Positions 5,968-9,204 of a DNA stretch of 9,204 nt are shown here, one piece after another. The first letter of the stretch is position 1; every line of letters begins with the position of its first letter. The stretch covers positions 1-9,204 of the forward strand of contig CAITHY010000004.1 in NCBI GenBank assembly GCA_903892315.1, given 5' to 3'. The DNA is from an uncultured beta proteobacterium. Lineage in GTDB: Bacteria > Pseudomonadota > Gammaproteobacteria > Burkholderiales > Burkholderiaceae. The notes beneath the pieces were generated by a model that saw only the letters and a program-made list of their open reading frames with translations, was not told where the DNA came from and searched no databases. The translations under genes were made by a program, and so were the position numbers.

Positions 5968-7350
5968 ATGCTAGAAAACCTCACCGACCGTCTATCACGC
6001 GTTGTTAAAACAATGCGGGGGCAGGCCCGCCTCACCGAAGCCAATACCGCAGAAATGCTGCGGGAAATCCGTTTAGCCCTACTGGAGGCTGACGTAGCGC
6101 TGCCGGTAGTCAAGTCTTTGCTGGAACAAATCAAATTTAAAGCCCTTGGCGAGGAAGTGGTTGGAAGCCTTAGCCCTGGACAAGCCCTGGTTGGCGTAGT
6201 TCAACGCGAGCTCGCCCAAGTCATGACGGGCGATATTAATCAAAGCGGCGAGCTCAATCTAGCAACTCAGCCTCCTGCAGTGATCTTGATGGCTGGCTTG
6301 CAGGGTGCGGGCAAAACAACATCCGTCGGCAAACTCGCTAAGTGGCTACAAGAGAAAAAGAAAAAAAAGGTTCTAACTGTTTCTTGTGACGTCTATCGTC
6401 CAGCTGCGATTGAGCAATTAGAGACAGTGACTAAACAAGTTGGCGCCGAATTTTTCCCGAGCGACATTAGTCAAAAACCAAATGACATCGCTGTAGCTGC
6501 CCTGGATTGGGCACGCCGCCATTATTTTGATGTGGTCATTGTAGATACCGCAGGACGTCTCGGCATTGATGAAGCACTCATGCAAGAAATCAAAACCTTG
6601 CATGCCAGCCTCAAGCCAATCGAAACCCTATTCGTAGTGGATGCCATGCTAGGACAAGATGCCGTCAATACCGCTAAAGCCTTCCACGACGCCCTACCGC
6701 TAACTGGTGTGATCCTCACCAAGCTAGATGGCGACTCTCGCGGTGGCGCAGCCCTTTCAGTGCGTCAAGTGACGGGAGTGCCTCTCAAATTTATCGGCAT
6801 CGCCGAGAAGATGGATGGTCTAGAGGCATTTGATGCCGAACGTATGGCCAATCGCATCCTGGGTATGGGCGATATTCTGGCCTTGGTTGAGCAAGCTCAA
6901 CAACACGTTGATGTTGCCAAAGCAGAAAAATTAGCCAGCAAGATTTCTAAAGGCGGTTTTGATCTGGAAGATTTTCGAGATCAACTGATGCAAATGCAAA
7001 AGATGGGTGGCATGGCAAGCCTGATGGATAAGTTGCCTAGCCAAATGGCGCAAGCTGCCTCCAAAGCAAATCTCAGTAATGCAGATAAACAAACCACGCG
7101 TATGCGCGGAATTATTGACAGCATGACGCCTCAAGAGCGCAGAAAACCAGAATTACTTAAAGCCAGTCGTAAGCGTCGTATTGCTGCGGGATCCGGAGTG
7201 GAAGTACAAGAAGTGAATCGCTTGCTTACTCAGTTCGAGCAAATGCAAACCATGATGAAGCAATTCAAAGGCGGAAAAATGGCGCGCACCATGGCCACCA
7301 TGGCTGCAAAAGGAGCCGCCAAAGGTATTGGCGGGCTCTTCAAAAAATAG
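5968..7350 (+). CDS. ffh: Ffh, signal recognition particle protein (SRP54 homologue)
   Basis: This GTPase binds 4.5S RNA and signal sequences of nascent inner-membrane proteins and brings ribosomes to FtsY and SecYEG. It has 460 residues, the usual bacterial length. The N domain is about 1-90, with LALLEADVALPVV at 37-49. The G domain carries the P-loop GLQGAGKTT (110-118), DVYRPAA (141-147), DTAGR (193-197) and TKLD (251-254). The methionine-rich M domain is about 300-435, with the RNA-binding SRKRRIAAGSG at 400-410. A basic Gly/Lys tail ends the protein. The ATG at 5968 gives the canonical N-terminus MLENLTDRLS. The only Shine-Dalgarno-like stretch, GGAAAG, is 12 bases away, so initiation may be weak or short-leadered. 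The gene diverges from ypjD and ends exactly where proS ends. A run of eight A residues (6361-6368) encodes part of a lysine stretch. No motif is missing. Confidence 0.98.
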   Translation: MLENLTDRLSRVVKTMRGQARLTEANTAEMLREIRLALLEADVALPVVKSLLEQIKFKALGEEVVGSLSPGQALVGVVQRELAQVMTGDINQSGELNLATQPPAVILMAGLQGAGKTTSVGKLAKWLQEKKKKKVLTVSCDVYRPAAIEQLETVTKQVGAEFFPSDISQKPNDIAVAALDWARRHYFDVVIVDTAGRLGIDEALMQEIKTLHASLKPIETLFVVDAMLGQDAVNTAKAFHDALPLTGVILTKLDGDSRGGAALSVRQVTGVPLKFIGIAEKMDGLEAFDAERMANRILGMGDILALVEQAQQHVDVAKAEKLASKISKGGFDLEDFRDQLMQMQKMGGMASLMDKLPSQMAQAASKANLSNADKQTTRMRGIIDSMTPQERRKPELLKASRKRRIAAGSGVEVQEVNRLLTQFEQMQTMMKQFKGGKMARTMATMAAKGAAKGIGGLFKK

Positions 7351-7361
7351 TTAATTAACTA
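7342..7361 (-). terminator. 14-bp palindrome over both stop codons, with T-run; possible weak proS terminator
   Basis: TAGTTAATTAACTA (7348-7361) is a perfect palindrome that contains the ffh TAG and the proS TAA. Read on the minus strand it is followed directly by six T residues (7342-7347), so a short AU-only hairpin plus U-tract could end proS transcription. The stem has no strong GC pairs. No comparable T-run follows in the ffh direction. Confidence 0.35.
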
Positions 7362-9093
7362 AGATCTTTGCTGCTTGAACTGCAGTAATCACTTTTGCCT
7401 TAATTTCATTTAAGGGAATATTTTGGGACTCTGCATCAGTGCGCCCTTTAAATTCCACTTGAGAATCTGCTAGGCCGCGATCGCCAATTACCACGCGGAA
7501 TGGCGCTCCAATCAACTCCCAGTCAGCAAACATCGCGCCTGGGCGTTCATTACGATCATCCAGAATCACATCAATGCCAGCAGCTAACAGCTCTTCGTGC
7601 AGCTGATCGCATGCCGCTTTAACCCCTTCTGATTTCTCGTAGCCCATCGGGCAAATCACCACCTCGAATGGTGCCATGGAGATTGGCCAGATAATGCCCT
7701 TCTCATCATGCCCTTGTTCAATTGCTGCTCCAAGCAAACGAGTAACGCCGATTCCGTAACAACCCATCACCATTGGCTGAGCCTTGCCTTGCTGATCCAA
7801 GTAAGTGCAACCCATCGCCTCTGAATAACGTGTTCCCAATTGGAATACGTGACCCACTTCAATGCCACGACAAATATCAACAGTGCCTTTGCCATCTGGT
7901 GAAGGATCACCAATCACCGCGTTACGAATATCTAACACCAAGGGTTCAGGCACATCGCGACCCCAATTCACACCAGTCAAGTGATAACCAGCATCATTAG
8001 CGCCACAGATAAAGTCAGCCATATTCGCAACAGTACGATCAGCAACTACTGTCACGCCAGCACTCACTCCAACAGGCCCTAAGTAACCCGCTGGTGCATT
8101 ACAAGCTTGCTTGATTTCTGCTTCAGTAGCAAAGCGCGATTCTGCCATACCCGGGATTTTGCTAGCCTTCACTTCGTTCAGCTCATGATCACCACGCACC
8201 AACAACATAAAGAGTTTTGCTGGCCCCTCTTCTTGATCAGCAGCAAATAGCAAAGACTTCACAGTATTTTCAAGTGGAATATTTAAAAACTTCGCTACAT
8301 CTGCACAGTTTGTCTTATCAGGCGTTGGCACCTTCGTCACTACCTGGGTCGCAGCAGCACGAACAGCTATTAATGCTAAAGACTCGGCCGCTTCTAGGTT
8401 GGCTGCGTAATCAGAGCCAGGGCAATACACAATCGCATCTTCACCAGTATCAGCAATGACATGGAACTCTTGACTACCAGAGCCGCCAATTGCACCGTTA
8501 TCCGCTGTTACCGCACGGAACTGCAGGCCCATACGTTTAAAGATTCGGGTGTAAGCATCAAACATGATTTGATAGGACTTCTTGAGACCCTCAACATCAC
8601 GATCAAATGAGTAAGCGTCTTTCATGCTGAATTCACGACCGCGCATGATGCCAAAACGTGGGCGACGCTCATCACGGAACTTGGTTTGAATTTGATAAAA
8701 ATTGATTGGTAGCTGCTTGTAACTCTTTACTTCATTACGAGCCAAATCAGTAATGACCTCTTCGGAAGTTGGTTGAATCAAAAAATCGCGATCGTGGCGA
8801 TCTTTGATGCGCAGCAACTCTGGCCCCATCTTTTCCCAACGACCAGTCTCCTGCCACAACTCAGCAGGCTGAATCATTGGCATGAGCAATTCAATTGCAC
8901 CAGCACGATTCATTTCCTCGCGAATGATGTTTTCCACTTTGCGGATAACCTTCAAACCCAGCGGCAAATAGTTATAAATGCCTGCGCTGAGCTTACGAAT
9001 TAAACCTGCACGCACCATGAGTTTGTGCGAAACCACCTCAGCGTCGGAGGGGGCTTCTTTTAGCGTGGCGAGAAATGATTGTGATGCTTTCAT
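7351..9093 (-). CDS. proS: ProS, prolyl-tRNA synthetase, bacterial type with editing domain
   Basis: This class II synthetase joins proline to tRNA-Pro in the cytoplasm. It has 580 residues, close to E. coli ProS (572). The catalytic core carries motif 1 around 60-75, motif 2 at about 139-160 ([11 protein letters not shown] and [12 protein letters not shown]) and motif 3 at 446-457 ([12 protein letters not shown]). The insertion (editing) domain, which clears mischarged Ala-tRNA-Pro, spans about 222-405 and keeps the lysine matching E. coli K279 (NTVKS). The anticodon-binding domain is about 475-570. The ATG at 9091-9093 gives the N-terminus [15 protein letters not shown] expected for betaproteobacteria, and a TGA lies five codons upstream in frame, so no earlier start exists. 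There is no Shine-Dalgarno before it. The gene diverges from rppH and abuts ffh tail to tail. Identification is secure. Confidence 0.98.
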   Translation of the reverse strand: MKASQSFLATLKEAPSDAEVVSHKLMVRAGLIRKLSAGIYNYLPLGLKVIRKVENIIREEMNRAGAIELLMPMIQPAELWQETGRWEKMGPELLRIKDRHDRDFLIQPTSEEVITDLARNEVKSYKQLPINFYQIQTKFRDERRPRFGIMRGREFSMKDAYSFDRDVEGLKKSYQIMFDAYTRIFKRMGLQFRAVTADNGAIGGSGSQEFHVIADTGEDAIVYCPGSDYAANLEAAESLALIAVRAAATQVVTKVPTPDKTNCADVAKFLNIPLENTVKSLLFAADQEEGPAKLFMLLVRGDHELNEVKASKIPGMAESRFATEAEIKQACNAPAGYLGPVGVSAGVTVVADRTVANMADFICGANDAGYHLTGVNWGRDVPEPLVLDIRNAVIGDPSPDGKGTVDICRGIEVGHVFQLGTRYSEAMGCTYLDQQGKAQPMVMGCYGIGVTRLLGAAIEQGHDEKGIIWPISMAPFEVVICPMGYEKSEGVKAACDQLHEELLAAGIDVILDDRNERPGAMFADWELIGAPFRVVIGDRGLADSQVEFKGRTDAESQNIPLNEIKAKVITAVQAAKILVN

Positions 9094-9106
9094 GTATGGA
9101 TATAAT
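9079..9106 (+). promoter_or_regulatory. Predicted sigma70 promoter of rppH
   Basis: A -10 with the full consensus TATAAT (9101-9106) lies 16 bp after TTGTGA (9079-9084, four of six -35 bases). The expected start is near 9113, giving a leader of about 29 bases. The -35 lies inside proS codons 4-5. Confidence 0.6.
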
Positions 9107-9130
9107 CAAATCGTTGATTTTAAAGGATTT

Positions 9131-9134
9131 GAGG
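9131..9134 (+). promoter_or_regulatory. Shine-Dalgarno of rppH
   Basis: GAGG, 7 bases before the ATG at 9142; it supports that start. A second purine stretch, AAAGGA (9122-9127), is too far away to be the main site. Confidence 0.6.
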
Positions 9135-9141
9135 CACGATC

Positions 9142-9204
9142 ATGCTTGACCGTGAAGGGTATCGCCCGAATGTCGGCATTGTCCTCCTCAACAGCCGTAA
9201 CGAG
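9142..9204 (+). CDS. rppH: RppH (NudH), RNA 5'-pyrophosphohydrolase, first 21 codons only
   Basis: The frame is open to the window edge and translates to MLDREGYRPNVGIVLLNSRN plus E. This matches the highly conserved N-terminus of RppH, a Nudix enzyme that removes pyrophosphate from triphosphorylated mRNA 5' ends and so starts RNase E-dependent decay. The Nudix box itself is beyond the window. Divergent placement next to proS is common in Burkholderiales, which supports the call. A consensus -10 and a GAGG Shine-Dalgarno precede it. The segment is short, but the N-terminus is distinctive. Confidence 0.88.
   Translation, partial: MLDREGYRPNVGIVLLNSRNE

Noticed and set aside
5844..6134. 96-codon minus-strand frame spanning the ypjD and ffh starts
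   Set aside because: It overlaps two well-supported genes in other frames. Its Arg/Ser-rich sequence is typical of antisense reading and no good start signal precedes it.
7289..7325. Short repeat of ACCATGGC in the ffh 3' end
   Set aside because: It encodes the usual Ala/Met/Lys-rich Ffh tail (TMATMAAKG) and is most simply low-complexity coding sequence.
1..9204. Mobile element, CRISPR, defence or other accessory system
   Set aside because: Nearly every base is explained by known housekeeping genes and their control sites; no transposase, direct-repeat array, attachment site or composition break was seen.

Overview
The window looks like a chromosomal housekeeping region of a betaproteobacterium in the Burkholderiales. 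A Polynucleobacter-like freshwater bacterium is the best guess. The basis is moderate GC content, protein sequences typical of betaproteobacterial NrdA, Ffh, ProS and RppH, the gene pairs rppH<>proS and ypjD<>ffh, and a PP0621-type domain next to AmpD. The genus is an inference from remembered sequence similarity, not from a search.

Layout. Bases 1-976 (minus) hold the N-terminal 325 residues of NrdB, cut by the window edge. Bases 1022-4003 (minus) hold NrdA. The two form an nrdAB operon joined by a 45-bp spacer with a perfect 10-bp hairpin. Bases 4004-4276 are the nrdAB control region. It has a sigma70-type promoter, an NrdR-box pair at the classic 31-bp centre spacing with one box over the -10 element, a third NrdR-like core just before the Shine-Dalgarno, and a probable terminator of the next gene upstream. 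Bases 4277-5095 (minus) encode a membrane-anchored PP0621-AmpD fusion that starts at TTG. Bases 5099-5947 (minus) encode a YpjD/CcsA-like membrane protein. Only 20 bp away, ffh (5968-7350, plus) runs in the opposite direction. It meets proS (7351-9093, minus) stop codon to stop codon with no base between them. A 48-bp divergent spacer then separates proS from rppH, whose first 21 codons (9142-9204, plus) end the window.

Roles. NrdAB makes deoxynucleotides and is probably controlled by the dATP/ATP-sensing repressor NrdR. The AmpD domain recycles peptidoglycan. YpjD is an integral membrane protein of the CcsA/CcmC superfamily. Ffh is the protein of the signal recognition particle. ProS charges tRNA-Pro. 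RppH starts 5'-end-dependent mRNA decay.

I found no mobile elements, CRISPR arrays, tRNA or rRNA genes, or other accessory cargo. I do not see a new multi-gene system here. The observations most worth following up are the three-site NrdR arrangement, the hairpin that encloses the nrdA stop codon, the PP0621-AmpD fusion, and the very tight gene junctions at both ends of ffh and upstream of proS.
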